Below, one piece after another: positions 1-8,783 of a DNA stretch of 41,615 nt (within the stretch, counting starts at the first letter, position 1; each line of letters begins with the position of its first letter). The position numbers and the translations under genes were made by a program. Origin of the DNA: Verrucomicrobiales bacterium (GTDB taxonomy: Bacteria > Verrucomicrobiota > Verrucomicrobiia > Limisphaerales > J093); contig JABTUJ010000052.1 in the NCBI GenBank assembly GCA_015075445.1, positions 1 through 41,615 on the forward strand, written 5' to 3'. The notes under the pieces were generated by a model. That model made no database searches and had not been told where the DNA came from. It saw only the letters and a list, made by a program, of their open reading frames with translations.

Positions 1-99
1 TCCGTTAGTCGCGCCCGGCGGCGCTGAACCCTTCGGCGCCTTCAAACAAGAAATTTCAAGAGCCTTGGCCCAAACGGTCTTGAAACGGCGCGCTATCGA

Positions 100-2244
100 A
101 TGACTGATCACCTGACAACCATGAACAACATGACCCTACTCCCTGCATCGTTTCATCAGACCTCGACGGCAACGCCTCGCCGCGGGCCCTCCGCGGCACC
201 GTGGCGATCGTCTCACCTCGTCCAGCCCGGCCTGGCTGCACGCCATGGCTCGGCCCTGTTGTGCCTGGTCGCCATTCTCGCCGCCAAGGGCGAGATACTC
301 GTCAACGAGAGTTTCACTCACCCGAACGGGCCGATCATCGAAACGGCAGCCGCCCAGTGGCGGAACCTGACCGGCACGCCCGGCGAAATCCGCACCGCCA
401 ACGGCGCGCTCCGCCTGCAGGAGGGCGAGTTCGAGATCGTGGAAACCCCGTTGCCGGGCGAACCGCGGGAGGAGGGGACCTTGTACGCCGGCTTCACGGT
501 CACCGTCTCCGCCCTGCCCTCGGGCATCGGCAGCGATTTTGCCGCCTTCTCCGCCGCCAACGGTCCGCGCACCCTCGGCCGGGTGTTTGCCACCACGACG
601 ACCGCCGGGCCGGGCAAGTTCCGCATCGGCGTGTCCACCGCGCTGGGCGTGACTTCGGCCAACCTCTATGTCCAGGGCATTTTCCCCGAGGACCTTTCCC
701 TCGACACCTCGTACCGGGTGGTCGTCCGGCTCACCCTGCCCAACCTCGGCGCCACCCTCTGGATCAACCCCGCCTCGGAGCAGTCCGCCTCGGCGACGGG
801 TCCGGAAGGCACCTTCCCGGGGGCGATCGCGGCCTACGCCTTTCGCCAACGGCTCTTCAACGGCAACGGCATGGGCACGGTCACCGTGGATGACCTGGTG
901 GTGGCGACAACCTTTGCCGAGGCCCGCGGCGGACAGGTGGCCGAGCCGCAGTGGACCTTCACGACGGCCAGCGCCGGCACCATCACGATCACCGGCTACA
1001 CCGGCGGCGGCGCCCATGTGACGGTGCCGGAGACGATCAACGGGATGCCGGTCACCCGCATCGCCAACGGCGCGTTCCGCGGCAAGACCGATCTGCAGAC
1101 CATGACACTCCCGTCCGGGCTGATCGCCATCGGCTCCCAAGCCTTTTCCATGAGCGGCCTCACCAGCATCTCGATCCCGGACGGAGTGGTCGCCATTGAA
1201 GCGGAGACGTTCACGCGCTGTTCGAATCTGACCCACGTCACCCTGCCGCCCACCCTGCTGAGCATCGCCGCGCAGGCCTTCGCGTGGACCGGGCTGACGG
1301 AGATCAGCATCCCCACGAGCGTCACCACCCTGCACAGCGCGGCGCTGATGTTCTGCACCAACCTGACCGCGATCCGCGTCGAGGAGGCGCATCCGAACTT
1401 CGCCAGCGTGGATGGCGTGCTCTTGAACAAGGACCTGAGCACGCTGCGGATTTATCCTGCCGGCAGGCCGGGTGAGTATGAAATCCCGGAGAGCGTCCGC
1501 CGCATCGAGGACACGGCCTTCTCCGGCGCGATTCATCCGAAGACCCTGGTCATCCCGGACACCGTCACCTCCCTGGGCAGCGGCGCCTTCCAGGATTGCA
1601 CCGGTTTGACGAGCGTCCGGATCGGACGCGGCATCACCGTCCTGCCGCAGGCGGTGTTCTCGGCCTGCACGAGCCTGAGGGAGGTGCGGTTGCCCGACAC
1701 GCTGCAGACCATCTCCGGCTTGGCGTTTTCATGGTGCCGGGATCTGCGCAGCATCACGATTCCCGCCAGCGTCCGCACTTTCGGCGGCGGCGCTTTCAGC
1801 CACTATCCCTACTATGAGGGGGAACGGCCATCGGCCATCGCCAGCATCTACTTTGAGGGTGACGCCCCGGCCATTTCGGGAATTCTCGGGCAGTTTCCGT
1901 TCCCGCTGGAGGAGGACGAGGAGCCGGACGAGTGGGATTTCGGCCCCACGGTGTATTTCCGCGCGGGCACGACGGGATGGGGCGCCCGCTTCGGCGGCCG
2001 GCCCACCCGGTTGTGGGATCCGCGCGTGGCCTTTGACGCCAGCTTCGGCGTGAAGGAAGGCCGGCTGGGCTTCACCCTCGCCGGCGCGCCCGGACTGGTC
2101 ATCGTGGTCGAGACCACCACCGACCTCAACCATCCGGTCTGGACCTTCGTGACGACCCTCACCCTGACCGACGGCCAAGCGGTGTTCCACGATCCCGACC
2201 CCGCCGGCGGGCTGGTGCGCCTCTACCGCTTCCGCTCGCCCTGA
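100..2244 (+). CDS. Exported BspA-type leucine-rich-repeat protein
   Basis: 714 residues. A hydrophobic segment at about residues 50-62 (GSALLCLVAILAAKG) looks like a signal peptide behind a long N-terminus, so the real start may be the ATG at 121 or a later codon. Residues about 68-275 form a beta-rich domain of the lectin/LamG type seen in verrucomicrobial exported proteins. From about 285 to 640 there are LRR_5 (BspA-like) repeats, recognisable by recurring patterns such as LPSGLIAIGSQAFS and IPDGVVAIEAETFTRCSNL. The last 80 residues match the C-terminal domain commonly found in verrucomicrobial surface proteins (FTLAGAPGLVIVVETTTDL, ending LYRFRSP). The likely location is cell surface or secreted. 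The biological ligand is unknown. The gene stands alone, with a GC-rich hairpin 14 bases after the stop. Confidence 0.85.
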   Translation: MTDHLTTMNNMTLLPASFHQTSTATPRRGPSAAPWRSSHLVQPGLAARHGSALLCLVAILAAKGEILVNESFTHPNGPIIETAAAQWRNLTGTPGEIRTANGALRLQEGEFEIVETPLPGEPREEGTLYAGFTVTVSALPSGIGSDFAAFSAANGPRTLGRVFATTTTAGPGKFRIGVSTALGVTSANLYVQGIFPEDLSLDTSYRVVVRLTLPNLGATLWINPASEQSASATGPEGTFPGAIAAYAFRQRLFNGNGMGTVTVDDLVVATTFAEARGGQVAEPQWTFTTASAGTITITGYTGGGAHVTVPETINGMPVTRIANGAFRGKTDLQTMTLPSGLIAIGSQAFSMSGLTSISIPDGVVAIEAETFTRCSNLTHVTLPPTLLSIAAQAFAWTGLTEISIPTSVTTLHSAALMFCTNLTAIRVEEAHPNFASVDGVLLNKDLSTLRIYPAGRPGEYEIPESVRRIEDTAFSGAIHPKTLVIPDTVTSLGSGAFQDCTGLTSVRIGRGITVLPQAVFSACTSLREVRLPDTLQTISGLAFSWCRDLRSITIPASVRTFGGGAFSHYPYYEGERPSAIASIYFEGDAPAISGILGQFPFPLEEDEEPDEWDFGPTVYFRAGTTGWGARFGGRPTRLWDPRVAFDASFGVKEGRLGFTLAGAPGLVIVVETTTDLNHPVWTFVTTLTLTDGQAVFHDPDPAGGLVRLYRFRSP

Positions 2245-2257
2245 CTTTCTAGGCTTG

Positions 2258-2277
2258 GCCCCGGTGAGTGCCGGGGC
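2258..2277 (+). terminator. GC-rich hairpin after the LRR gene
   Basis: GCCCCGG, six-base loop TGAGTG, CCGGGGC: a perfect 7-bp stem beginning 14 bases after the TGA of the LRR gene. There is no U-tract, so it could be a weak terminator or simply an RNA-stabilising 3' structure. Confidence 0.35.
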
Positions 2278-2315
2278 ACGGGTCCCGGCGGCAAATTCCG
2301 TGTGGCCGCCGCAAG

Positions 2316-2511
2316 GAGGGGTCAAACCATAGTCTGGGCCTTTCCCGGCGAGTTCGCGAGTCTTCGTCCCCGTGCCGCGCCGGCGGCGAATCGAGTCCCT
2401 GGGAGCCCTCCACCATCCGCCTTCAGCCCAGGCGGCGGCACAACGGGCCGGGTGGACTCAGCCAATTCGGGAGCGAGGCGCCGACATGCCCAGACTAGGG
2501 TTTGACCCCTC
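2316..2511. repeat. 196-bp element bounded by 24-bp inverted repeats
   Basis: The left arm (2316-2339) begins GAGGGGTCAAACC and the right arm (2488-2511) is its reverse complement with a single mismatch in 24 positions. The interior of about 148 bp is GC-rich and has no convincing gene; short open frames on both strands are by-products of the base composition. The structure resembles a miniature inverted-repeat element or a pair of REP-like sequences. No transposase is nearby and no target duplication was recognised. It is unrelated in sequence to the three palindromic elements at 24.3, 29.2 and 32.8 kb. Confidence 0.5.
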
Positions 2512-2787
2512 CTCTCGAGGATTTGAACACTGGTTTCTGGCTGCGAACCCCAGTCCGCAGCCACGCGCGGGATGAAGGTCTCCTGCAAACGAAGCTCGAC
2601 CTCAACCCTTGTGCCGCGGAAGACCGATCAAAGCTGTCGCGCCACAGCTAGCCGGCGGTCGCAGGACGCGGCCCAATGAGATGCGAAGCCAGGTTCCGCA
2701 AGAGTCTCGTGTGACGGTCGCCCGAGATAGACCCTTTCGCGGCACCATCCGCCTGAGGCAGTCGCACCAGGATGACCGCCGCTTCCC

Positions 2788-3201
2788 TCATGGCCGGTAT
2801 TGCGGATTGGCTTCGGCGGATTCCTCGAGCGGCTCCAACCGCGCTACTGGCCGGTCGTCCCTGGAGATAAGCCTCGTCCCGGCTTCCGGCGGTTCGCTGA
2901 GCCAGTCCTGGGCGCCGGCCAAGCCCCACTTGACCTCCAGGTCTTGGGCGGGCAATCGCACCGCTTCCCGGAGGCGCTGTTGAATCGGCGCGTCCGCGGC
3001 CGCGCGGGTGGGGGTCAAGAGCGGCAGGCCGGAAAGGTATGCGAGGGCGGCGAGGACTGCGCAAACGCAGAAGCGAAGCCGGGCCGGCGAAGCTTGGTGA
3101 CGGAGGCACGTCGCCGGTGGAGAAGCGCAGCGGGCCGCGGCGAGTGAACGTCGGGCTTTCATGAGGATGCCGTGCGCTCGAGTGGCTGAGGTCGGATTCA
3201 T
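2788..3201 (-). CDS. Short exported protein, possibly truncated
   Basis: 137 residues from the ATG at 3201 (an alternative ATG at 3162 gives 124). A signal-peptide-like stretch (RFCVCAVLAALAYLSGLPLL, followed by an Ala-rich TRAAADA) precedes only about 70 residues, ending in ANPQYRP. No family is recognised. It follows the S9/FGE gene on the same strand with 47 bases between the stop of that gene and this start, so the two may be cotranscribed. The mature part is so short that it may be the surviving 5' end of a longer exported protein. The 2512-2787 stretch downstream holds nothing recognisable. Confidence 0.4.
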   Translation of the reverse strand: MNPTSATRAHGILMKARRSLAAARCASPPATCLRHQASPARLRFCVCAVLAALAYLSGLPLLTPTRAAADAPIQQRLREAVRLPAQDLEVKWGLAGAQDWLSEPPEAGTRLISRDDRPVARLEPLEESAEANPQYRP

Positions 3202-3248
3202 GGTGGTCGCGAGTTGTGGGGTTGCGCGCGGCAACGTGGTCGGAAGAG

Positions 3249-6230
3249 CTACTCCGGCCGCACCGCCTTTTGAGCTGAGTCCTCCCGAACCACTCGGAAG
3301 CCCACGTATGCGCTTCGGGGTTTCGACTCGCGGGTGAGGGAGCGGGCCGGCTGATCCGCGCTGCCGCCGAAAACCGCGCCGCGGCCGTCGCTCAGTTCCA
3401 CCCATTCGGCCGCGTTCCCGCCCAGATCGAACGCGCCCGAATCCGGCTCGGGAGCGAAGCTTCCCACCGGCTGGAGCAGTGCGCCCGCTCGGAGCGATTC
3501 CGCCGGTTCGACCAGCGCGCGTGCATCCTCCGGATTCGGCTCGTACCCGGCCCAGTAATCCAGCGTGTTTTCCCCTGCGGCGCCGTCCTGGTAGAGGGTG
3601 TCGGCCTCGTCCGCGTTGGGCAGCCGCCAGGACGTGCCCGTCACCCCGCTCAGCCAGACGCAATACGCCTTGGCGTTGTCGTAACTGACCCCGGTGATCG
3701 GCCCGTTCTCGCGGCCCTCGGCGGAGACCGTCGGGTCAAACTCCACATACTGCGCGCGCGTGACCTCGAACCGGCCGATCTGCATTCCGGAAAACCGGAC
3801 CGTCTCGGGCACAAGCTTCCCGTTGATCCGAACGCCGTGACGGCCGTTCTCGCTGAGCGCCTCCCGCCGCTTCAACAGCCCGGCCAACGGGGACTGTGGT
3901 TTGAGCCAGGGCTGCGGCGTGTCCCTCAGCCCGTAGAGGTGGCGATCGAACCAGGCCAGTTCTTCGCTGATCTTGCGCCGTTGCTCGGAAGGTTTCTCCA
4001 GGGCATGCTCCGCTCCGGGGAAAATGACGAACCGCACCGTCGTGTCGGTTGCCCGTTGCACCGGGCGGAACTGCATCCAGCCGTGATGAATGGGCACCGC
4101 CGTGTCGGCATCGCCATGGAAAATGATCAGGGGCGTGCGCACTTTGTGTGCGTCATAGAACGGCGCCACGTCGCGATACCGTTCCGGGTTCAGCCAGGGG
4201 ACCCCACCGAAGTAGTAATCATTGAAGGCAAGCCCGAAGGGGGTGATTGCCGTGTCGGCGCTCCATTCCCACCCGGCGGCGCCGGAAGCCGCGGCCTTGT
4301 AGCGGGCAGGGTTGCGGGTGATCAGACCCAGCGTCAGTATGCCGCCGTTGGACCAGCCCAGAACGCCGTTTCTTTCCGGATCAACCAGGCCGCGTTCGAT
4401 CAGGGCATCCACGCCCCGTTCGATGTCCTCGACCGGGAGGTCGTAATACTTGCGGCCTCCGGCAATCGATTCCAGAAAGGCGCGTCCATAATGCGCGCTG
4501 CCGTGATAGTTGGGCTGCAACACGCGAGCTCCCCGCGCCAGATGAAGCGGTATCGTCCATTTCCAGCTGCCGTTCCACACGTCCGCGTCCACCGCGCTGG
4601 GGCCGCCATGAATCATCACAACCAGGGGACGTTTCTCGCTCTCCCGGGCGTCCGCGGGCTGGTGCAGAAGGCCTTCCACCTCGTCGCCGTTGGCTCCGCG
4701 CCAACGGATGAGCTCGCGCTCGGCCTTCGGCTTCTTCGCAAACGCCGGGTTCAGCCTGGAAATGGCCGTCGCGTCCTCCATTCGTGAACCATCGAGCCGG
4801 GCGCGCACCAACTGGGGCGGTCGGTTGGCCGCAGTGTCGATCGCATAAAGCCAATGTTCTCCCGCCCTGGCGCCACACCAGATCGAGCCGAGTTCTGTCA
4901 CGCCGGGCCCTTCGAGAAACTCGCGCCGCCAGATGCCGTTCCTCCGGAAGCAACGCGCCGGTCTGAGCTTGGCTCCGTCAGCCAGCAGAACCACGAATCC
5001 GTCCGCCGTCGCGGCAAGAGTCGAGTTGCGACCATACACTCCCGCCAGCGGATAGAAATCCGCCACACCTTGGTCCCAATCCAGTGGGATCGGGCTGGCA
5101 ACTCCGGTATCGGGCATCACTTCCCACACTTCCGGAATCGTTCCGTATGCGATGTAACGGGATTGGCCAGGCTGGTTCAGGATCACGTAAAACCGCGAGC
5201 TGTCCGGTGCCCAAACCGCCGTCAGGAGCGTGACGCGGTCGTTCTCCAGAAACCGGCGCGCCCGGCCGCTCGCCAGATCATGAAAGAAGAAGTGCGGTGG
5301 AATCGCGTTGTCGTAGGTGAACCGGAGGCTCCGCTCGTGAAACGTGACCGCGTAGCGTCCGTCCGGGGAAACCGCCAGAAACTGAATGCGATCCTGATTG
5401 GTCGTGAGGCGCGCGACCTTCTGATTCTTCACCTGTAACTCGAAGAGCCGGACGGGCAGTTCGTTCTCCTCATCCTCCACGACGGTTGCGTTGTCCTTCT
5501 TTTCCTTGAGTGCCTGCTCGCGCCGACCCGGGGCTTCCTGGGCGAAGAACACGATGCGGCCGGCATCGCGCCATTCGAAGCCGCGAATGCCGCGCTCCCA
5601 CGCCGTCAAAACCCGCGGTTCGCCTCCGTCCATGAGCCAGATCTGGCTCTTCGTCTCGTCTTCCTGGTCCGCGCCCGCCGCCTTGCGCAGAAACGCGAGG
5701 CGCCGGCCATCGGGTGAGAACCGGGGACGCTCGCTGCTCTCCTCGCCGTGCGTCAGTTGAACCGGCTCCGCCGAAGGGTCCGGCCCGTGGCGAAGCAACT
5801 GCGTGACGAACCTGTCTTTCTTCTCGTCGGCCTCCTGCTGCACCCAAGCCACGATCCGCAGGTCGGCCGGCGAAACCACGACCTCCGCGATCTTCTGTTC
5901 CCGGACGAGATCCTCGACGGTCCATTTCGCTTCGCTCGCCGCGAACGCGCTGCTCGCTGTCAGCGCGATGGCCAGGGCGACCGCCCACGCGGGCCGCCAC
6001 AGACCTCCGGGCCGTCCGGCCTGAACCCGGCCAGGCAGAGCGCCGGCGGAATAGACCAACGCGGGCCGCCTGGCGGCATTCTCGCGAGACGGACGCCCTT
6101 CCGCGCGGTCCTGAACGCGCCCGGCGTGATGGGGCGGTTCGGGATGCCGTGGAGTCGAGTCATGGAGTTGGGTGTGCAGGGTGTTCATGGGATCATTGGA
6201 GTCTCGAGTGAGTCGTGTGGCAGGTTTCAT
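3249..6230 (-). CDS. S9 family peptidase fused to C-terminal FGE/SUMF1-like domain
   Basis: Up to 993 residues. A signal peptide (AWAVALAIALTASSAFA) lies at about residues 80-97, so the start is uncertain and possibly downstream of 6230. Residues about 100-480 form a TolB/PD40-like beta-propeller (FSPDGRRLAFLRK, VSPDGRYAVTF). Residues about 520-770 are the alpha/beta hydrolase of prolyl oligopeptidase-like S9 enzymes: nucleophile Ser627 in GWSNGG, Asp709 in HGDADTAVP and His742 in GAEHAL, all present. From about 785 to the end is a formylglycine-generating-enzyme-like (SUMF1/PvdO) domain: GRFEVTRAQYVEFDP, WRLPNADEADTLY, DLGGNAAEWVE and YVGFRVVRE. The expected role is periplasmic peptide hydrolysis. 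The second domain may be an enzyme or a binding module; I do not see the paired cysteines of true FGE. The two modules are continuous in one frame. Confidence 0.88.
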   Translation of the reverse strand: MKPATRLTRDSNDPMNTLHTQLHDSTPRHPEPPHHAGRVQDRAEGRPSRENAARRPALVYSAGALPGRVQAGRPGGLWRPAWAVALAIALTASSAFAASEAKWTVEDLVREQKIAEVVVSPADLRIVAWVQQEADEKKDRFVTQLLRHGPDPSAEPVQLTHGEESSERPRFSPDGRRLAFLRKAAGADQEDETKSQIWLMDGGEPRVLTAWERGIRGFEWRDAGRIVFFAQEAPGRREQALKEKKDNATVVEDEENELPVRLFELQVKNQKVARLTTNQDRIQFLAVSPDGRYAVTFHERSLRFTYDNAIPPHFFFHDLASGRARRFLENDRVTLLTAVWAPDSSRFYVILNQPGQSRYIAYGTIPEVWEVMPDTGVASPIPLDWDQGVADFYPLAGVYGRNSTLAATADGFVVLLADGAKLRPARCFRRNGIWRREFLEGPGVTELGSIWCGARAGEHWLYAIDTAANRPPQLVRARLDGSRMEDATAISRLNPAFAKKPKAERELIRWRGANGDEVEGLLHQPADARESEKRPLVVMIHGGPSAVDADVWNGSWKWTIPLHLARGARVLQPNYHGSAHYGRAFLESIAGGRKYYDLPVEDIERGVDALIERGLVDPERNGVLGWSNGGILTLGLITRNPARYKAAASGAAGWEWSADTAITPFGLAFNDYYFGGVPWLNPERYRDVAPFYDAHKVRTPLIIFHGDADTAVPIHHGWMQFRPVQRATDTTVRFVIFPGAEHALEKPSEQRRKISEELAWFDRHLYGLRDTPQPWLKPQSPLAGLLKRREALSENGRHGVRINGKLVPETVRFSGMQIGRFEVTRAQYVEFDPTVSAEGRENGPITGVSYDNAKAYCVWLSGVTGTSWRLPNADEADTLYQDGAAGENTLDYWAGYEPNPEDARALVEPAESLRAGALLQPVGSFAPEPDSGAFDLGGNAAEWVELSDGRGAVFGGSADQPARSLTRESKPRSAYVGFRVVREDSAQKAVRPE

Positions 6231-6272
6231 CGGAGCTTGAGGAGGAAGTGGAATGTCGTTGGCTCCGGCCGT

Positions 6273-6545
6273 TCAACGGGGCGGCCAAGGCGCCCCGGAC
6301 GAAATCCAACGCTCCAACCCGTTCGCCTCTTCCGGGGAAAGCGCGGGATATCGGTTCCGGCTTCGCAACGGGGGCATCTCCAGATCTTCAACTTCATCGC
6401 GCACGTAGCGCAACAGCGGACTTTGGTCGCCGCGCCCGGGCACGATGGCCGGTTCACCGCTTTGACCGCCTTTCAACAGGTCTTCGCGCGTGGAAATGCG
6501 GAAGCCGCCTTTCAGCTTGTCCCCGCCGTGGCAAGCGTCAGCGCG
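6273..6545 (-). pseudogene. Relic of a planctomycete-type cytochrome c domain (PSCyt1)
   Basis: The frame contains ACHGGDKLKGGFRISTRE, then LLKGGQSGEPAIVPGRGDQS, LEMPP and ERWISSGAPWP. This is the order of motifs in the cytochrome c domain that leads DUF1549/DUF1553 proteins in Planctomycetes and Verrucomicrobia. The heme motif should be CxxCH, but the position of the first cysteine is alanine (ADACH). The frame upstream does not continue the family, and the downstream DUF1549 part is missing because the frame stops 43 bases before the S9 gene. I read this as a fragment left by deletion. 6546-6884 holds nothing I can identify. Confidence 0.6.
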
Positions 6546-6884
6546 GTTCCCACGATCGGGCCGTCCTCGATTGGCGGGCGCCGGTCGTAGGCGGTCCAGT
6601 ATCCCGCCACGTTCTGCACCTCCGCCAGGACACAGTCTCGTGTCGCCAGAACAACTCACTGGTGAAGAACGGTTTGGGCAAGTTTTCCCGGGGTTCTCCA
6701 ACCTTGGGCGCGCATTTTGTCATGCATTTGCTCGTGTAACCATCTCGGGCTGCAGACCACAGTCCCCCGGACCGGCCGCGGAATCTGCGGTGGCAGGCCT
6801 GTGCTGGGTTACGGCGCGGAAGTCCGGGGTAAAAGGCCGGGCAAGGACTGAGAGCGGTCCTAAAATTCACCCATCGCGTTTGGT

Positions 6885-7103
6885 TCAAGGCACTTGCTTC
6901 GGCGACACCAGGCCGTGCACGCGATCCAGCAGGACGATCAGCAGCGTGGCGATCGGCCCCAGGAAGAGGGACACCACCCACCAGGCCAGGCCGCTGCGGC
7001 CTTTGCCCTGGGCGAGCCCGGCATTGATCAGCGCCAGGGTGAACCAGCCAACGGCGTATTGCGTGGTCACGGATCCAGTCACGGCGGTTGCCAGCATAGT
7101 CAT
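6885..7103 (-). CDS. Small two-helix membrane protein
   Basis: 72 residues from the ATG at 7103 (MTMLATAVTG). There are two hydrophobic stretches: an N-terminal TQYAVGWFTLALINAG and a C-terminal LAWWVVSLFLGPIATLLIVL, separated by a polar turn (AQGKGRSG). The pattern resembles small uncharacterised inner-membrane proteins found in many bacteria. It is the third gene of a minus-strand set with an ABC ATPase and a zinc-ribbon protein, 55 bases after the stop of the latter. No Shine-Dalgarno sequence is visible. Function unknown. Confidence 0.6.
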   Translation of the reverse strand: MTMLATAVTGSVTTQYAVGWFTLALINAGLAQGKGRSGLAWWVVSLFLGPIATLLIVLLDRVHGLVSPKQVP

Positions 7104-7158
7104 GGTCGTAAGCGGGGGGATGTGCGAGGCGGTTGTCGCCGGCGGTCGTCGCCGGGGT

Positions 7159-7386
7159 TCAGCCCATCCAGAAACCTTTCCGGTGCGAGACGCCCAACAC
7201 CTTCCGGCACTCGCAACAGTAGTACAGGAACCGCACGCCCAGCATCGACTCAACCCGGCGAGCAGCGAGCTCGCGAATCTCCCGCCCGCAGTGCGGACAG
7301 AGTGGGGTGGCGGAGAAGTCCTCCCGGATTCGGATTCGGTCGTTGTTCACGGCGGGAGGTTGGCGTGACTCGTGACCGGCAGCCAT
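7159..7386 (-). CDS. Zinc-ribbon protein with conserved-looking C-terminus
   Basis: 75 residues. Two CxxC pairs (CPHC at about 32-35 and CCEC at about 57-60) should bind one zinc ion. The C-terminus reads KVLGVSHRKGFWMG, which I remember as recurring in small verrucomicrobial proteins but cannot name. Its ATG overlaps the TAA of the ABC ATPase by one base (TAATG, 7384-7388), a classic sign of translational coupling, so it is probably made in step with the transporter ATPase. A role as RNA- or protein-binding zinc ribbon is possible; nothing specific can be claimed. Confidence 0.65.
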   Translation of the reverse strand: MAAGHESRQPPAVNNDRIRIREDFSATPLCPHCGREIRELAARRVESMLGVRFLYYCCECRKVLGVSHRKGFWMG

Positions 7387-8408
7387 TACAAGTCCGAGGT
7401 TGTCGAGTAGCAGGAAGTGCCGGCGGCGGGTGCGTTCCCGGATGCATCCACCAGGTGGCAGGCGGTGAAGTGTCCCGGCACGTGCTCGCGGAGGATCGGC
7501 CGCTCGACGCGACAGCGAGCCTCGGCCACGGGACAGCGCGGATGGAACGGACAGCCCGGCGGCGGATGAAGGGGCGAGGGCAGGTCGCCCGGCAGGAGGA
7601 GGCGCGGGCGCTTCCGGTCCGGGTTCAGCACCGGCACGGCCGAGAGCAACGCCTGCGTGTAGGGATGTCGCGGGGCGCGGCACACTTCGCGCGCCTCACC
7701 GGCTTCCACGATGCGCCCGAGATACATCACCAGAATGCGACGGCTGAGATGCTCGACCACTGCCAAGTCGTGGGCGATGAACAGGTAGGCCAGGCCGTGC
7801 CGCTGTTGGAGGTCCTGGAGCAGGTTCACGATCTGGGCCTGAATCGAGACGTCCAGCGCGCTCACCGGCTCGTCGCAGACCAGCAAACGCGGCTCCACGG
7901 CCAAGGCCCGCGCAATGCCCACCCTCTGCCGCTGGCCGCCGCTCAGCTCGTGCGGGTAGCGACCGGTGTGGCTGGCGTCGAGTCCCACATCCCGCTGCAG
8001 TTGGGCGATCCGCTCGCGCTGCTCGGCGCCGTTCCGGGCCAGACGATGAATGGCGAACGCTTCGCCGAGGGTCTGCCCAACGGTCAGGCGCGGATCGAGC
8101 GAACCGTACGGGTCCTGAAAGACCATCTGGACCTGGCGCCGCCACGCCCGCAGGGCGCCGCCGCTGAGCGCGGTCACGTCGCGGCCCTCGTAGAGAATCC
8201 GGCCCGCCGTCAACGGAACCAGCCGGACGATGGCGCGCGCCACGGTGGTCTTGCCGCAGCCGCTTTCGCCCACCAAACCCACGGTCTCGCCGGGCGCGAG
8301 GGTGAAGCTCACGTCACTGACCGCCTGCACCGTGCCGCGCGGGCCCGCCCAAACACCGGCGGGGACCGGGAAGTGGACGCGGAGGTTCTGGACTTCGAGG
8401 AGGTTCAC
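7386..8408 (-). CDS. Oligopeptide/dipeptide ABC transporter ATPase (OppF/DppF type)
   Basis: 340 residues from a GTG at 8408 (VNLLEVQNLRVHFPV). The GTG was chosen because it fits the family N-terminus and overlaps the TGA of an upstream frame (GTGA); an in-frame start at 8444 would add 12 residues. Walker A is GESGCGKTT, the Q-loop region VFQDPYGSLDPR, the signature LSGGQRQR, Walker B LLVCDEPVSALD, and the switch histidine lies in IAHDLAVV. The C-terminal GCPFHPRCP with spaced cysteines is the peptide-transporter extension. It should energise uptake of peptides or similar solutes at the inner membrane, but the permeases, the binding protein and the partner ATPase (OppD/DppD) are not adjacent in this window, so it is an orphan subunit here. 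Confidence 0.92.
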   Translation of the reverse strand: MNLLEVQNLRVHFPVPAGVWAGPRGTVQAVSDVSFTLAPGETVGLVGESGCGKTTVARAIVRLVPLTAGRILYEGRDVTALSGGALRAWRRQVQMVFQDPYGSLDPRLTVGQTLGEAFAIHRLARNGAEQRERIAQLQRDVGLDASHTGRYPHELSGGQRQRVGIARALAVEPRLLVCDEPVSALDVSIQAQIVNLLQDLQQRHGLAYLFIAHDLAVVEHLSRRILVMYLGRIVEAGEAREVCRAPRHPYTQALLSAVPVLNPDRKRPRLLLPGDLPSPLHPPPGCPFHPRCPVAEARCRVERPILREHVPGHFTACHLVDASGNAPAAGTSCYSTTSDL

Positions 8409-8563
8409 GGTTTGGGTTCGGACCCAGGCAGCCGGCCTTCGCAAAGGAAGAGCATCCCGATCTCTTCGCGGCTCAAACGGTCGGCCAGTTCAAACGGTGG
8501 GTGCACAGCGGCAACGTTGGGCGGCGCGGCATCCTGCAGAAGACGCCCATGCCAGGGTTCCCT
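8405..8563 (-). pseudogene. C-terminal remnant of an unidentified gene upstream of the ABC ATPase
   Basis: About 51 codons are open before the TGA at 8407-8405. They encode a protein-like tail: VHPPFELADRLSREEIGMLF, LCEGRLP, ending GSEPKP. The frame is closed at its 5' side by a stop at 8566-8564 and has no plausible start, while the TGA overlaps the GTG of the ABC ATPase as in an intact operon. I take it as the surviving 3' end of the gene that once preceded the ATPase. The family is not recognised and it does not look like the end of a DppD protein. 8567-8747 has no gene. Confidence 0.4.
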
Positions 8564-8747
8564 TCACGCTCTTCGTTCGCTTCGTTTCCTTCTATTGGAG
8601 TGTCGCACTACGGCCTTGATCCGTGGCTCAATCCGCCGTGGCGCCCACGACCCGCGTGGCGCTGAACAGCACTGTGCCCAAGATCATCGGCACGTCGAGT
8701 CACAACCCACCGATCCCCTGATGCGCCCTCGAACAGCCGGGTGCGGG

Positions 8748-8777
8748 CTGGCGTAAAGCGTCCCCGGAGCCTAGGCT
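8748..8777 (+). promoter_or_regulatory. Candidate promoter of the GH127 gene
   Basis: CTGGCG (8748-8753), 18-base spacer, TAGGCT (8772-8777), only six bases before the ATG at 8784. The -10-like TAGGCT is the same word found before the DUF3843-like gene at 18951. The short distance would give a nearly leaderless mRNA. This is pattern reading only. Confidence 0.35.
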
Positions 8778-8783
8778 CGCCCC

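Noticed and set aside
7696..8145. 149-codon frame inside the ABC ATPase gene on the same strand
   Set aside because: Overlaps the ATPase core in another phase and has no motif; the ATPase signature motifs decide the frame.
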